A DNA stretch of 64,000 nt, taken from Tomitella cavernea (GTDB taxonomy: Bacteria; Actinomycetota; Actinomycetes; Mycobacteriales; Mycobacteriaceae). A program made the position numbers and the translations under genes. Under the pieces are notes generated by a model that searched no databases, was not told the DNA's origin, and was given only the letters and a program-made list of their open reading frames with translations. This document shows, piece after piece, positions 36,389-44,876 of this stretch. The number at the start of each line of letters is the position of its first letter. The first letter of the stretch is position 1. The stretch is from contig NZ_JAENKO010000006.1 in assembly GCF_016599145.1 (NCBI RefSeq), positions 1 to 64,000 on the forward strand, given 5' to 3'.

Positions 36389-37471
36389 CTACTCCGCGAT
36401 CAGCCGGCGGCACCGCTGCTCGAGGTATGCCACGATCTGCCAGAAGTCCTGGAACACAGGGTTGGTGGTCTGCCCGTGGTAGTAGCGGTAGTAGATCTGC
36501 TGCGCGATCACCGCCAGCCGGAACAGCCCGTATACCTCGTAGAACCGCCAGTTGTCGGTGTGCAGCCCGGTGGCTTCGAGGTAGCGCTGCACGATCTGTT
36601 CGCGAGTGAGCATCCCCGGCAGGTCGGACGGCTGGCGCTTGGTCAGGCGCATCATCGGCTCGTCGTCGGCCTGCACCCAGTAGGCGAGCGTGGCGCCCAA
36701 GTCCATCAGCGGGTCGCCCACCGTGGCCAGCTCCCAATCGAGTACGGCCACCGGGCGGAGCGGCGTGGGATCGCCGTCCGACTCGGGGCCCAGCAGCAGG
36801 TTGTCCAGCCGGAAGTCGCCGTGGATGACGGCGTGCCGCACGTCCGGCGGTTGGTGCGCGTCGAGCCAGCCGGTGACCGCGGCGAAGTCGGGGACGTTGT
36901 CGGTACGGGCCTTGGCGAACCGGCGGGTCCAGCCCGACACCTGGCGGGACACGTACCCGGGGCCGCGGCTGAACTCGTCGGTGCCGGTGGCGACCGGGTC
37001 GACGGAGTGCAGCTCCACCAGCAGGTCCACCATCCGGGCGCATAGGGTGCCGGTCTGCGCGGGCGTGAGCGCGACGTCGGCGTCGCCCCGAAGGATCGTG
37101 CCGTGCACGCGCTCCATCACGTAGAAGTCGCTGCCCAGCACCGCCGGGTCGGTGCACAGCCCCACCATCTCCGGCACGTGCGGGAACGCGGGCGCGAGCA
37201 GCTGCTGGATCCGGAACTCGCGGTGCATGTCATGGCCCGACGCCGGCTTCGCCCCCGCCGGCGGCCGGCGCAGCACCAGGTCACGGTCCGGATAGCGCAG
37301 CAGGTAGGTGAGGTTGGATGCGCCGCCCGCGAACTGGCGCACCTCGGGAGTGCCGGCGATTCCGGCGGTCGCACTGAGCCATCGCGCCACCGCGTCCACG
37401 TCGAACGCGTCCTCCGCGCGCACCCGCTTGGCGTTGGCGGGCATGTCCGCCGCGGTCTGCTCGTCGGTCAC
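36389..37471 (-). CDS. APH-type phosphotransferase family protein (ACAD10-like kinase fold)
   Basis: A 360-residue protein of the aminoglycoside phosphotransferase/choline kinase fold. It has FAGGASNLTYLLRY (nucleotide loop), the Brenner motif HGDFRLDNLL and VLDWELATVGDPLMDLG with the metal-binding aspartate. Homologues in actinobacteria are close to ACAD10/11 kinase domains that phosphorylate 4-hydroxy-fatty acyl-CoA, which would suit the lipid genes nearby; true antibiotic resistance is unlikely. The GTG at 37471 follows a strong GAGGAGG. The open frame further upstream (to 37744) merely translates the repeat cluster. Confidence 0.85.
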   Translation of the reverse strand: MTDEQTAADMPANAKRVRAEDAFDVDAVARWLSATAGIAGTPEVRQFAGGASNLTYLLRYPDRDLVLRRPPAGAKPASGHDMHREFRIQQLLAPAFPHVPEMVGLCTDPAVLGSDFYVMERVHGTILRGDADVALTPAQTGTLCARMVDLLVELHSVDPVATGTDEFSRGPGYVSRQVSGWTRRFAKARTDNVPDFAAVTGWLDAHQPPDVRHAVIHGDFRLDNLLLGPESDGDPTPLRPVAVLDWELATVGDPLMDLGATLAYWVQADDEPMMRLTKRQPSDLPGMLTREQIVQRYLEATGLHTDNWRFYEVYGLFRLAVIAQQIYYRYYHGQTTNPVFQDFWQIVAYLEQRCRRLIAE

Positions 37472-37557
37472 CGGTTGCTCCTCCTCTGCGGGCGCTGTGT
37501 CCGTGCTGATGCTGTACGAGCTGATGGTCCCAGGTTGCGGGCCGGCGCGGTGTCGCG

Positions 37558-37829
37558 TTCGAACTTCCGGCGTGACGCCGGGTGCAGCTCGAACTTCGGG
37601 CATCATGTGCACGTCGCGTTCGAACTTCCGGCGTGACTCGATGTCACGCCCGAAGTTGTCGGGTCGGGTCCGTAATTGCAGACCAGATGCGTCAACTGCG
37701 GGCGCGACGAGCCGTGGCCTTCGAACTTCAGGCGCGACGTGCACGTCGCGCCTGAAGTTCGAGCGCGACCCGTGGCGCCTTCGAACTTCGGGCGCGACAA
37801 GGGCGGCGCGCTCGAACTTCGGGCGTCAC
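37558..37829. repeat. Cluster of about eight 18-bp repeats, with a 42-bp perfect palindrome
   Basis: The 354-base gap between the APH-like and PAP2 genes is largely made of a short element close to TCGAACTTCSGGCGYGAC. Copies in plus orientation start at 37558, 37588, 37619, 37694 (diverged), 37721, 37781 and 37812; minus copies lie at 37643-37657 and 37745-37762. The copies at 37721 and 37745 face each other and form an exact 42-base palindrome, 37721-37762, centred on GACGTGCACGTC. The last copy overlaps the PAP2 stop codon. Spacing is irregular (about 20-40 bases). Confidence 0.85.
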
Positions 37830-39106
37830 CACGCGCCGGCCCCTCCCGCGCCGGCGCCCCGCGCATCGGCCCCCGCAGCCGCCGAGCCCTCAGCGCCGGC
37901 CCCCTCGACCTGCGCGCCCGCCGCCGCACGCCGCGCGCGCCACGCGCTGAATCGCGCGGAGATCTTCGGCCCGGTGCTGTCCCACCACCGGTCCACCGGC
38001 GGGCAGAGCCGCAGCACCGCCACGGCCAGCGCCCAGCCGATGAGGATGTCGAACACGTAGTGCTCGGCCGTGTAGACGAGGGCGAACGCCATGGTCAGCG
38101 CGTAGCCCGCCCACAGGGGCCGCCACCTTTTGCGCACGCGCGGCCACATGAACATGGCGATGAGCGCCGTGAGGCCCGCGTGCAGTGAGGGGATCGCCGC
38201 CACCATGTTGGAGTTCTTCTGCCCGGATTCGACCACCTTGCGGGCCGCCATCAGGTGTGTGGCATCCCAGCCGCGCGTGGAGATGCGCTCGACATACTGC
38301 TCGGCTCCGGGCTGGTGCGTGGTCATGGGGCCGAGCAGTCCGCCGTCGGGGGTGTCGGCCGGGTCGCTGAACATGCAGTCCGGGTTGGATGGGCCGTCCA
38401 CCACCTGCTCGGCGGTGCACCGCGCCGCGGCCCACGGCGGTGCGGCGGGCACGAAAATGTAGCCGATCAGCGCGGCGAAGGAGATGGCGACGAACCGGAT
38501 GACGTACTTGCGCCACGACACCCTGTCGCGCACCCACAGGAACGCGGCCACCACGTAGGGGATGAGGAAGAACGACATGTAGACGGTGCTGGTGATGATC
38601 TCCCACCAGGGGATCTGCGCCGTCTTGAGCTGTTCCTGCAACCACACGGTGGGGACGGTGCCGCCGAACATCCATTTGTCCACGTCCACCGCCAGGTGCC
38701 AGTGGGTGGGCAGCCCGATGATGATGGCCAGATACCGGCTCAGGTCGTAGGCGGCCAGCAGCAGGGCGAACGGCAGCCAGTCGCGGATCACCCCCAGCAG
38801 AGGACGGCGGCCGATGCTGACGGTGAGCAGGCCCAGGCAGATGAGGATCAGCAGGCGGTTGCGGTCGAAGGGGAACCCGAAGAACGTCAGCCACAGCACC
38901 ACGACCACGGCCCACGCCGCGTAGCAGCTGCGGCGGATGCGGACCAGCTTGCGCCGGTGTTCGGCGGCCGCGCCGTCCACAGCGGTACCCGGGGCGGCGT
39001 CGGCGCCGTTCCCGGCAGCGTCGCCCCGCGCTGCGGGGACCGGCGTCGTGGCGCCGGCCGTCGTCGCCCGTTCGACGTCCGGGTCGAGCTGAGTCACTCG
39101 ACGCAT
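37826..39106 (-). CDS. PAP2-superfamily membrane protein (Aur1/Ipt1-like phosphotransferase)
   Basis: A 426-residue polytopic protein with about six membrane segments. The PAP2 catalytic motifs are AAIPSLHAGL and the later AEHYVFDILIGW, the arrangement found in inositolphosphotransferase-like (Aur1/Ipt1) members. Such enzymes move phospho-head groups between lipids at the outer membrane face. A disordered cytoplasmic start and an Ala/Gly-rich tail flank the domain. The ATG at 39106 or GTG at 39097 (better spacing to AGGA) may be the start. The stop codon lies within the last copy of the repeat cluster, so the Ala/Gly-rich end may have been altered by repeat insertion. Confidence 0.82.
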   Translation of the reverse strand: MRRVTQLDPDVERATTAGATTPVPAARGDAAGNGADAAPGTAVDGAAAEHRRKLVRIRRSCYAAWAVVVVLWLTFFGFPFDRNRLLILICLGLLTVSIGRRPLLGVIRDWLPFALLLAAYDLSRYLAIIIGLPTHWHLAVDVDKWMFGGTVPTVWLQEQLKTAQIPWWEIITSTVYMSFFLIPYVVAAFLWVRDRVSWRKYVIRFVAISFAALIGYIFVPAAPPWAAARCTAEQVVDGPSNPDCMFSDPADTPDGGLLGPMTTHQPGAEQYVERISTRGWDATHLMAARKVVESGQKNSNMVAAIPSLHAGLTALIAMFMWPRVRKRWRPLWAGYALTMAFALVYTAEHYVFDILIGWALAVAVLRLCPPVDRWWDSTGPKISARFSAWRARRAAAGAQVEGAGAEGSAAAGADARGAGAGGAGAW

Positions 39107-39157
39107 CCTAGGCGACGCACGGCCCGGACCTGTGTCCGACTCGCTGCTCCCACGGAC

Positions 39158-40027
39158 TTACTGCGCGCCGAGGTTCATCTCGTCCGGGTGCAGTCCCAGC
39201 CGGGTGCCGTCGTCGAGCGTGGCGATCCGCGTCAGGTCGTCGGCGGTGAGGGCGAAGCCGAACACGTCGAAGTTCTGCGCGATCCGCTCCGGGTGCACGG
39301 ATTTGGGGATCACGATGAGCCCGTTGTCCAGGTGCCAGCGGATGAGCACCTGTGCGGGGGAGACGCCGTGCTCCCGCGCGATGGTGCCGATGGTGTCGTC
39401 GCCCAGGAGCGTGTTCGGCTTGGAGTCGGGCCCCCACCCGGAGCGGGACGTGCCGCCCAGCGGGCTCCATGACTCGACCGCTACCCCCAGCTTCTCCGCC
39501 TCGGTGCGGACGTCCTTCTGCGTGAGGTTGGGATTGAGCTCCACTTGGTCGACGGCGGGGAGCATGCCGCCGCGGTCGACGAGAAGCTGCAGGTGGTGCG
39601 GCTCGAAGTTGCATACGCCGATGGCCTTGGCGCGGCCCGACTCGGCGATCTCCTCCATCGCGTCCCAGGTGCGCAGCAGCCGGTCGCGGTCCTGCAGCGG
39701 CCAGTGGATCAGGTAGAGGTCCACGTAGTCGGTGCCCAGGCGCTGCAGGCTCGCGTCGACGGCGGCGAGGGCTTGGTCGTGGCCGTGGTCGGCGTTCCAT
39801 AGCTTGGTGGTGACGAAGACGTCCTCGCGCGGCACCGACGATGCAGCGAGCCCACGGCCCACTGCTTCTTCGTTGCCGTATGCGGTTGCGGTGTCGATGT
39901 GCCGGTACCCGGCGTTCAGGGCCGCCCCGACGGCACGCTCGGTCTCTTCGTCGGACGCCTGCCAGACGCCCAGGCCCAGCTGCGGGATCGACGTTCCGGA
40001 ATTGAGAGTGATTGCGGGAATGCTCAT
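39158..40027 (-). CDS. Aldo/keto reductase (2,5-diketo-D-gluconate reductase-like)
   Basis: A 289-residue NADPH-dependent carbonyl reductase. The tetrad is complete: Asp and Tyr in HIDTATAYGNEEAVGRG, Lys in VTTKLW and His in LYLIHWP. Cofactor loop IPKSVHPERIAQN is near the C-terminus. It closely resembles corynebacterial/mycobacterial AKR5-type enzymes (for example Rv2971). The start ATG at 40027 gives the family start MSIPAITLN; a weak ribosome site leaves an ATG 18 bases earlier possible. The gene runs in the same direction as the acyl-CoA synthetase but a hairpin separates them. Confidence 0.92.
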   Translation of the reverse strand: MSIPAITLNSGTSIPQLGLGVWQASDEETERAVGAALNAGYRHIDTATAYGNEEAVGRGLAASSVPREDVFVTTKLWNADHGHDQALAAVDASLQRLGTDYVDLYLIHWPLQDRDRLLRTWDAMEEIAESGRAKAIGVCNFEPHHLQLLVDRGGMLPAVDQVELNPNLTQKDVRTEAEKLGVAVESWSPLGGTSRSGWGPDSKPNTLLGDDTIGTIAREHGVSPAQVLIRWHLDNGLIVIPKSVHPERIAQNFDVFGFALTADDLTRIATLDDGTRLGLHPDEMNLGAQ

Positions 40028-40068
40028 GGTCGCCAGCGTAAGCATGAACGGCGGGAGGCGCCGCCGGC

Positions 40069-40107
40069 GCTGCGGACCCACCGGCGCCGGCCCGGCGGGT
40101 CCGCAGC
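40069..40107. terminator. Hairpin terminator after the acyl-CoA synthetase gene
   Basis: Perfect 11-base arms GCTGCGGACCC (40069-40079) and GGGTCCGCAGC (40097-40107), with a GC-rich loop. It lies just past the stop of the minus-strand synthetase gene and before the AKR start. Confidence 0.65.
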
Positions 40108-40109
40108 GG

Positions 40110-41837
40110 TCAGTCGCCGCGCACCTCGGTGGCGCGCTGCTTGCGCAGCAGGAACCGCTGGATCTTGCCGCTGGGCGTCTTCGGCAGCTCGTCGACGAAG
40201 TGGACGACGCGCGGGTATGCGTGCGCGGCGAACCCGGTCTTGACGTGCTTTTGCAGCTCGTCGGTGAGCTCCTCGCCGCCGGCGATGCCCGTGCGGAGCA
40301 CCACGTACGCCTCGAGAACCTCGCCGCGCAGTTCGTCGGGGACGCCGATCACCGCCGACTCCGCGACGGCGGGGTGCGTGGACAGCACGCTTTCCACGTC
40401 GAACGGGCCGATGCGGTAGCCGGCCATGAGGATGACGTCGTCGTCGCGGGACGAGAAGTAGTAGTAGCCCTCGTCGTCGGTGCGGCCGGCGTCTCCGGTG
40501 AGGTACCAGCGGCCGTCGTCGGCGAAGCGCTCGGCCGTCTTCTCGGGCGCCTCGTGGTAGCTGCGGAACCACATCAGCGGGCTGGCGGGCACGTCGATGG
40601 CGACGCGGCCCACCTCGCCGGCGGGCAGCACGTCGGTGGAGTCCTCCGACAGGACGGCCGCCGTCCACCCGGGGAGCGTGTGCCCCATGGAGCCGTCGCG
40701 CAGCGGGCGCTGGATCGACTCGTGCCAGCCGTTGATGATCATCATCCCGTGCTCGGTCTGCCCGTAGTGGTCGCGCACGGGGACGCCGAAGATCTGCTGG
40801 GACCACTCGATGACCTCGGGGGTGAGCGGCTCTCCTGCCGACGACGCGCGCCGCAGCGGCAGGCTCGCGGGCAGCGCGTCGGCCTTGGCCCGCATGGACC
40901 GGTAGACGGTGGGCGCGGCGGCGAAGTTGGTGACGCCGAAGTGTTCGATGACTCTGGCGCTGAGCTCCGGCGAGAACCCCGAGGACAGCAGCAGGCTGCG
41001 GCGTCCCAGGGTCAACGGCCCGAGGATCCCGTAGTAGAGGCCGTAGGCCCAGCCCGGGTCGGCGGCGTTCCAGAACACGTCCGTGTCCCGGACGTCGAGC
41101 CCCAGCTGGACGTATTCGTGGAACGAGGCCAGCGAATACACCGGGACGGGCACACCCTTGGGCTTGCCGGTGGTGCCGGAGGTGAAGATCATGACCAGCG
41201 GCGCGTCCGAGCCGGTGACGGCGGCGGGGCGGCCGGGCCGCTGCGCGTCGACGAGGGTGGACAGCGCCAGGTCGCCGTCGCGGCCGACGGCGCCGGTTCC
41301 GCCGTCGGCGATGACGATCTTCGCGCCGACCGGGTCCTCGATCTTGTCGCGCTGGCCCGGGTCGGCGACGACGACCTTCGCGCCGCTGCCGCTCATGCGC
41401 AGCTCGATCGCGGGCCAGGCGAAGGCGGTGAACAGCGGCACGTGGACGGCGCCGAGCCGCCAGATCGAGACCAGCGTGTAGACCAGGTCGGCCGACTTGC
41501 CCATGAGCGTGGCGACCGCGTCCCCGGGCCCCACTCCCAGCTCGGCCAGCGCCGCGGCACCCTGCTCGGACCGGGTGCGCAACTCGCCGAAGGTGATGTC
41601 CACGGAGCCGAGCTCGGCGTCGATGACGGTGAAGGCCACGGAGTCGGGGGCGTGCCTATCGCACAGAAGGTGCGCGGCGGAGACGTTGGAACCGCTGTAG
41701 CCGGCGATGAGGTCGTCGACGTAGGCGCCCAAGTCGGTGCCGGGCTCCGGGACGCGGGTGTGCGGGTCGGCAGTGGTGTGCGGGGTGCCAGGGTTTTGCG
41801 GGGTGCCAGGGTTTTGCGGGGTGCCGGCGTCGGCCAC
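40110..41837 (-). CDS. Acyl-CoA synthetase (AMP-forming), medium-chain/acetate type
   Basis: Activates a carboxylic acid to acyl-CoA through an acyl-AMP. The 575-residue protein has the ANL motifs: IFTSGTTGKPKG (A3), YGQTEHG (A5), GRWYLTGDAGRTDDEGYYYF (A7), SSRDDDVILMAGYRIGP (A8) and PKTPSGKIQR with the catalytic lysine (A10). The N-terminus is unusual: GTPQNP-GTPQNP-GTPHT encoded by an 18-base tandem repeat at 41782-41817. The GTG at 41837 has GAGAGG upstream. The chain preference looks nearer to medium-chain/propionate synthetases than to FadD; this is a guess. It could feed the FadE5/FadA2 route. Confidence 0.9.
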   Translation of the reverse strand: MADAGTPQNPGTPQNPGTPHTTADPHTRVPEPGTDLGAYVDDLIAGYSGSNVSAAHLLCDRHAPDSVAFTVIDAELGSVDITFGELRTRSEQGAAALAELGVGPGDAVATLMGKSADLVYTLVSIWRLGAVHVPLFTAFAWPAIELRMSGSGAKVVVADPGQRDKIEDPVGAKIVIADGGTGAVGRDGDLALSTLVDAQRPGRPAAVTGSDAPLVMIFTSGTTGKPKGVPVPVYSLASFHEYVQLGLDVRDTDVFWNAADPGWAYGLYYGILGPLTLGRRSLLLSSGFSPELSARVIEHFGVTNFAAAPTVYRSMRAKADALPASLPLRRASSAGEPLTPEVIEWSQQIFGVPVRDHYGQTEHGMMIINGWHESIQRPLRDGSMGHTLPGWTAAVLSEDSTDVLPAGEVGRVAIDVPASPLMWFRSYHEAPEKTAERFADDGRWYLTGDAGRTDDEGYYYFSSRDDDVILMAGYRIGPFDVESVLSTHPAVAESAVIGVPDELRGEVLEAYVVLRTGIAGGEELTDELQKHVKTGFAAHAYPRVVHFVDELPKTPSGKIQRFLLRKQRATEVRGD

Positions 41838-41876
41838 GGAAAACCGCCTCTCTACGCGATCGGATCACCCGTTTGG

Positions 41877-41892
41877 GTTAATCATTGTTAAC
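41877..41892. promoter_or_regulatory. Operator-like dyad upstream of the acyl-CoA synthetase gene
   Basis: GTTAA-TCATTG-TTAAC is an inverted repeat in an AT-rich patch, about 40-55 bases upstream of the GTG start. The 172-base gap between this gene and the sulfatase stop holds nothing else that I can support. Confidence 0.5.
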
Positions 41893-42009
41893 TGTAGTCC
41901 TCTGCGTTCGGTTTGTGTAGGGCGTCACGCTACGCGCGGGCGCCGACGGGAACCGGCGCCTGCGCGTGACGGCGCGGTCAGGAGGTCATGCGGCGCGGTC
42001 AGCCCGTGA

Positions 42010-43788
42010 TCACGACACCGAGAGCGGCGGAAGGCCGGGCAGCACGGACCCGGGCGGCATCTCCGGCAGCGGCGGCACCGCGGGCATGCCCGCGGGCGTC
42101 GTGCCCTTCTCCGCCATGACGGCGACCAGCCTGGCGAGCATCTCGACGAACATGTCCGGCCGGAACCGGTCGGGGGCGAACGGGTCCGCCAGGTTCTTGA
42201 GCTCCAGCGGGTCGGCCGCCATGTCGTACATCTCGAACACCGGCGGTTCCTGCCATGCCGGGTCGAAGTACATCGAGAACTTGCGCGTCCGCTCGCGGAT
42301 AGTGCGCAGGTGGTTCGGCTGCTGCACCGCCGTCTGGCCGTCGGGCTGACCGATGTTGTCGTCGTCGAACGTGTAGTGGAGCACGTCCTGCACCGACGCG
42401 GTGGGCGACGCGGGGTTGGCGGCCGCGTCGTCGATGATCGGCGAGAGGTCGACGCCGTGGAAGCCGAATCCGCTGCGCGCCTTGGCGGGGACGTCGGCGA
42501 TGGTCGCGAGCGTGGGCATGACGTCGATCAGGCTCGACAGCGCGCCGGTCGTCACCGCGGACGGGAACAGCCGCGGGTTGCTGACGACCAGCGGCACCAG
42601 CATCGTCTCCTCGTAGGCGTTGAAGACCTTCTGCCGCATGCCGCCGTGCGACATGCCCATCTCGCCGTGGTCGGCCAGGCGGATGATGATGGTGTCATCG
42701 CGCAGGCCGTTGGCCTCGACCGCGTCGATGACCGCCCCGATGTGCGCGTCCACCACCTTCTGCACGTACGCGTAGAAGTTGGCGTAGTTGCGCGCGCGGT
42801 CGTCGCCGATGAGCGGGCCCAGCCCCATCTGCGACGCGAGGTTGACCTGCGTCTGAGCGCGCGGCTTGTGGTTGAGCGCGAGGACCTCGCGGAAGGTCGG
42901 CGGCAGCTCGATGCCCATCTCGAAACAGCCGGGCGCGGCGTCGCGGTAGTTGGTGCCGCCGTCCGGCATCTCCTGGTCCCACGTCTGCGGGTAGGCGAGG
43001 ATGTCGTGCGGGTTGGCGAAGCTGGCGATGAGGGCGAAGGGGCGGTCGGCGTCGGTCTGCACCGTGTTGAGGAACTCGACGGCCTCGTCCGCGTACTGCT
43101 GGTCGATGTTGGCGGTGCCGCCGCCGAAGTGCTCGGGCGCGATGTCCTGGCCGGCCTCGGGCGGCTGCCACCCGTGGAACCCGAATCCCTCGATGTCCTC
43201 GGTGGAGGGGTCGTAGCCGTCGGCGCCCTTGCTCATGTGCCACTTGCCCCGGTAGTGCACGTTGTAGCCGGCCGCGGACAGCAGGCGGGCCATGTTGGGG
43301 GTGTCCGGGGAAAGCACGGGCTCCGACGGCGACAGCGTGCCGCCCGAGGTCAGCGTGCGGAACACCCCGTGCTGGGCGGGGAAGACGCCGGTGAACAGGG
43401 TGCTGCGGCTGGGCGAGCACATCGTGGAATTGCACGCGTTGTGGATGAACGACAGGCCGGTGTCGACGAGCCGCTGGCGCTGCGGGAGATTCTCCGCCGC
43501 CCAGCCCTCGGGCCAGTGGATGGGCTGGCGCTCCTGGTCGGTCATGATGATGACGATGTTGGGGCGCTTGCGCACCGCACCGCCGAGGGCCGCGGCGCCG
43601 GCACTCGGCGCGGTCCCGGGGACCAGCGACGTGCCCAGGGTGGCCCCGGCGCCGGCGGCGAGCAGGAGACCCGCGCCGCCGAGGAAGCTGCGACGCGGGA
43701 AGTCCGAACCGGAACGGGGCTCGGTGATATGAGAACGATCGTCCTGAGAAGGATCGGGGTGGGGGTGATCGGGGGAGTCGGGCGCCAT
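42010..43788 (-). CDS. Tat-exported sulfatase
   Basis: A 592-residue alkaline-phosphatase-fold sulfatase. A twin-arginine signal (FPRRSFLGGAGLLLAAGAGA, about residues 30-49) directs folded export. The metal site starts at IVIIMTDQE (Asp84), and C124SPSRSTLFTG is the cysteine-type sulfatase signature in which Cys124 must be converted to formylglycine. HYRGKWHMSKG and RLADHGEMGMSHG supply further metal and substrate residues. Folded-state export fits conversion in the cytoplasm by a formylglycine-generating enzyme, whose gene is not in this window. The C-terminus is Pro-rich (VPPLPEMPPGSVLPGLPPL). The substrate is unknown. Confidence 0.93.
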   Translation of the reverse strand: MAPDSPDHPHPDPSQDDRSHITEPRSGSDFPRRSFLGGAGLLLAAGAGATLGTSLVPGTAPSAGAAALGGAVRKRPNIVIIMTDQERQPIHWPEGWAAENLPQRQRLVDTGLSFIHNACNSTMCSPSRSTLFTGVFPAQHGVFRTLTSGGTLSPSEPVLSPDTPNMARLLSAAGYNVHYRGKWHMSKGADGYDPSTEDIEGFGFHGWQPPEAGQDIAPEHFGGGTANIDQQYADEAVEFLNTVQTDADRPFALIASFANPHDILAYPQTWDQEMPDGGTNYRDAAPGCFEMGIELPPTFREVLALNHKPRAQTQVNLASQMGLGPLIGDDRARNYANFYAYVQKVVDAHIGAVIDAVEANGLRDDTIIIRLADHGEMGMSHGGMRQKVFNAYEETMLVPLVVSNPRLFPSAVTTGALSSLIDVMPTLATIADVPAKARSGFGFHGVDLSPIIDDAAANPASPTASVQDVLHYTFDDDNIGQPDGQTAVQQPNHLRTIRERTRKFSMYFDPAWQEPPVFEMYDMAADPLELKNLADPFAPDRFRPDMFVEMLARLVAVMAEKGTTPAGMPAVPPLPEMPPGSVLPGLPPLSVS

Positions 43789-44072
43789 CGAGGGCCTGCC
43801 TTCTGTGGGATACGGCGCCGTGGCAAGGCCAGGCCCAGCGATGAACGAGCGCGCGGGGGCAGCGGGCGGTCACGGCATTGAGACTGAGGATAGAGGGCGG
43901 GCCACCTCACCGTGGGCGGATTCGCAAGAAGTTGAAACAGATTCCGGATTCCTGGTGAGGCGGGGTTCCGGACGGCGGAGAGCGCCCGGTCCTAGTCCGG
44001 GGTCGGCACGCCGTGCGGGTGGCGGTTCCGTATCGTTCTGTGCAGTCGCCGTTGCGGTTCTTTGAGGAGATG

Positions 44073-44225
44073 ATGAGTGTGAACGCGGAAGAGCTGAAGG
44101 CCGAGCTGAACCCTTACGACCCGCCGTCGAAGACGCAGGCGTTCGTGTGGACCGGGATCATCGGCGTGCTGGTGGTCCTCGCGATCGTGCTGAGCGTGCT
44201 GTACGGCTGGGGAACGTTCGACTAG
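44073..44225 (+). CDS. Small single-span membrane protein, unrecognised
   Basis: Fifty residues: a charged start (NAEELKAELNPYDPPSKTQA), one membrane segment of about 22 residues (FVWTGIIGVLVVLAIVLSVL) and the short end YGWGTFD. GAGGAG precedes overlapping start candidates: ATG at 44070, ATG at 44073 and GTG at 44079, the last with the best spacing. The layout (cytoplasmic N-terminus, a Pro-rich knee, one helix, few residues outside) suggests a subunit-like or regulatory membrane peptide. It is followed by a hairpin terminator, so it is a single-gene unit. I do not recognise the family. The 284 bases upstream contain no other gene. Confidence 0.7.
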   Translation: MSVNAEELKAELNPYDPPSKTQAFVWTGIIGVLVVLAIVLSVLYGWGTFD

Positions 44226-44240
44226 GACGTCGATGCTGCG

Positions 44241-44275
44241 GGGCGATCGGCCGGCGAGTCCGCGGCCGGTCGCCC
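44241..44275. terminator. Hairpin terminator after the small membrane protein gene
   Basis: Arms GGGCGATCGGCCG (44241-44253) and CGGCCGGTCGCCC (44263-44275) pair with one G-U wobble around a nine-base loop, just downstream of the stop at 44225. Confidence 0.65.
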
Positions 44276-44342
44276 GCGCAGGCCGGCGTGCCCGCCGCGG
44301 CGGGCTGCCGAATCCGGTGTCCCGGGCTGGCAGGACGGCTGC

Positions 44343-44876
44343 ATGACCGAGCTTGGTCCGTGGGGCGAAGAATGCTTCGTGTGGCGGGTTTCGCAGTCCG
44401 GATTGGGGTCCGGGGCCGGATCGGGGCGGGTGAGCGGTCCCGGTTTCGCCCCGCCGGTGACGTGGTGGCGCGCCCTTGAGGCTGTCGTCCGTGACCTGCG
44501 CTGCCTGCGCTACGGGCGGGAGGTGGACGTCGATCAGCTCGAGTGGTGGCTATCAATCCGTGACGACCACTTCGTGTCGATCGGGTGGGAGAGCGGCCGG
44601 GGCGTCGGCGGTTTCGGCGGCATGACGGGCCTGACGGGCCTGACGATGGACGCCTCGTACGGTGAGGCCGCGGTGCGGACGGCCGAAGCCGTGCAAGACG
44701 ATCTCGCCGGATACGAGTTCGTGCAGTGGCCCAGCCGAGGACGCCACCTGCTGACTCCCGGCGTGCGTGCGGGGGAACCGTTCTGGGTGGACCCGCACGG
44801 TGATGTGGCGGTCGCGCCGATCGGCGAACTCTGTAAGCACGTCGGTCGGTGGCCCGGCGCAGAGACGTCCACGTGA
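44343..44876 (+). CDS. Hypothetical protein, first of an overlapping pair
   Basis: A 177-residue soluble protein, rich in Trp and acidic residues, with no signal or membrane segment. Recognisable pieces are WWRALEAVVRDLRCLRYG, LEWWLSIRDDHFVSIGWE and the end WVDPHGDVAVAPIGELCKH. There is a Gly-rich loop with the duplicated MTGLTGLT. I do not recognise a family. Its stop overlaps the GTG start of the next gene (GTGA), so both are probably made together. Small acidic, Trp-rich paired proteins are often immunity or chaperone-like proteins, but no toxin gene is next to it. Confidence 0.65.
   Translation: MTELGPWGEECFVWRVSQSGLGSGAGSGRVSGPGFAPPVTWWRALEAVVRDLRCLRYGREVDVDQLEWWLSIRDDHFVSIGWESGRGVGGFGGMTGLTGLTMDASYGEAAVRTAEAVQDDLAGYEFVQWPSRGRHLLTPGVRAGEPFWVDPHGDVAVAPIGELCKHVGRWPGAETST

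Noticed and set aside
36389-37471. APH-like gene as an aminoglycoside resistance gene
   Set aside because: The sequence is nearer to the ACAD10-type kinase group, common in lipid-degrading actinobacteria; no mobile context.
37558-37829. Repeat cluster read as a CRISPR array
   Set aside because: Repeat orientation alternates, spacing is irregular, copies diverge, and no cas gene is present.
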